A DNA stretch of 64,000 bases. Source: JADKIH01 sp031367345 (GTDB lineage Bacteria > Bacteroidota > Bacteroidia > AKYH767-A > 2013-40CM-41-45). Below are positions 63,364 through 64,000 of this stretch, one piece after another. The stretch spans positions 1 through 64,000 of the forward strand of contig JANLPR010000201.1 in assembly GCA_031367345.1 (NCBI GenBank). Direction: 5' to 3'. Position 1 is the stretch's first letter; every line of letters begins with the position of its first letter. The position numbers were made by a program, and so were the translations under genes. Below the pieces are notes generated by a model. The model was given only the letters and a program-made list of their open reading frames with translations, was not told the origin of the DNA and searched no databases.

Positions 63364-64000
63364 TCAATGAACAAAACGTTTTACTTCATTCTCAATTTTT
63401 ATAAAATAATTCCCTCCGCTCAGATTTTTAGTCTCTATCTTCATTAATCTATCGGTCACTTTTCTTTCTAAAATTAGTTTTCCGTTTTCATGGTACACCG
63501 ACAATCTTTTACCCATCATCTCTTCACTAACCGAAATATTAATTTCATTTGCTACCGGATTTGGAAAAATTGTCCATTGTTGTGCTTCACCATCGAATGT
63601 TGTAATTCCAACACCTGTATTGGTACTTACAATTGTTTTTGCAAAATAAATATTCATTTTCCCGGAACGTGTATCACCCCAAACAGAATAAAGCGTATCT
63701 CCTCTGTAAACACAACTCATAAAATCATTTCCGTTTTGCGTAAGAACAGAATCGAAGGCAATAAACTGACTTGAAAGTTTTTGATTGGATGAAAAAGTTT
63801 GTCCATTGTCGGTACTTGTTGCGTAATAGAAATCATAACCGGCATTCCAAAATCCGTTTACAGGCGAGTTGCGTCTGTCGCGCCAAGTGACTACAAAATT
63901 TCCGACTTCATTGGTTGCGCCCCACACTAGATCCTGCCCTTTTCCATTCGAGAGCGTGTCGTCATTCACGCGAATCGGTCCACTCCATGTTTGCCCTCCA
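63364..64000 (-). CDS. Secreted BNR/sialidase-like protein with T9SS tail (5' end outside window)
   Basis: The frame is open to the window edge. The visible part has GGQTWSGPIRVNDDT, FVVTWRDRRNSP and TSTDNGQTFSSNQKLSSQF, with BNR/Asp-box repeats (SxDxGxTW), and then the sorting domain FPNPVANEINISVSEEMMG...LSGGNYFIKIENEVKRF. It is probably a secreted beta-propeller (sialidase-like fold). Without the N-terminus catalytic residues cannot be judged. Confidence 0.85.
   Translation of the reverse strand, partial: GGQTWSGPIRVNDDTLSNGKGQDLVWGATNEVGNFVVTWRDRRNSPVNGFWNAGYDFYYATSTDNGQTFSSNQKLSSQFIAFDSVLTQNGNDFMSCVYRGDTLYSVWGDTRSGKMNIYFAKTIVSTNTGVGITTFDGEAQQWTIFPNPVANEINISVSEEMMGKRLSVYHENGKLILERKVTDRLMKIETKNLSGGNYFIKIENEVKRFVH

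Overview
The window is an AT-rich chromosomal segment of a Bacteroidota (Bacteroidetes) bacterium. The evidence is about a dozen secreted proteins ending in type IX secretion (T9SS) type A sorting domains (FPNP/YPNP start, GxYxL end), typical Bacteroidota families (DUF4382, DUF885, zf-ribbon_2, DUF6370, thioredoxin_9), LytTR regulators, and TAnnTTTG-type -7 promoter elements close to start codons. I see no rRNA, tRNA, CRISPR array or prophage. The genus cannot be fixed from the sequence.

Layout. 0-9 kb: tail of a PIG-L deacetylase, outer-membrane and metabolic genes, DUF885 lipoprotein, ABC-F ATPase, cation/proton antiporter. 9-14.7 kb: a large MASE1 hybrid histidine kinase, a LytTR response regulator, and a T9SS surface protein. 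A three-copy direct repeat with exact 21-bp spacing lies between the last two and fits a LytTR binding site. 14.7-16.5 kb: a three-gene stress-type operon (TerB-like, double UspA, eRF1-like small protein) behind a palindromic operator. 16.8-18 kb: a mobile mystery protein A/B pair (XRE regulator plus Fic protein) with an elaborate inverted-repeat control region. 18-31.6 kb: dipeptide epimerase, secreted endonuclease I, cyclophilin, thioredoxins, YpfJ peptidase, an ECF sigma/anti-sigma pair and several T9SS proteins. 32-44 kb: MFS transporter, a second LytTR regulator with a stand-alone Hpt protein, small stress/metabolic enzymes and an SF2 helicase with a clear promoter. 44-64 kb: SRPBCC, OsmC, methyltransferase, GNAT genes, an SbtA-type bicarbonate transporter, more T9SS proteins, and the tail of a BNR-type secreted protein.

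The right half has many broken genes: a VOC gene reduced to its two ends, a frameshifted zinc-ribbon gene, a lipoprotein split by an in-frame TAA, an orphan beta-barrel tail, a truncated GNAT, a truncated TPR protein, and a secreted repeat protein with an internal TAG. The last abuts a 90-bp scar of four 24-bp-spaced repeats that look like an IS21-family end. The scar also cuts the 5' end of a membrane-protein gene on its other side.

Most genes lie on the minus strand in short operons or as singletons. The most distinctive regulatory DNA is the LytTR-type triple repeat at 13.36 kb, the mobile-mystery control region at 17.95 kb, a nested inverted repeat at 37.96 kb, and a degenerate 7-bp tandem repeat at 60.06 kb.
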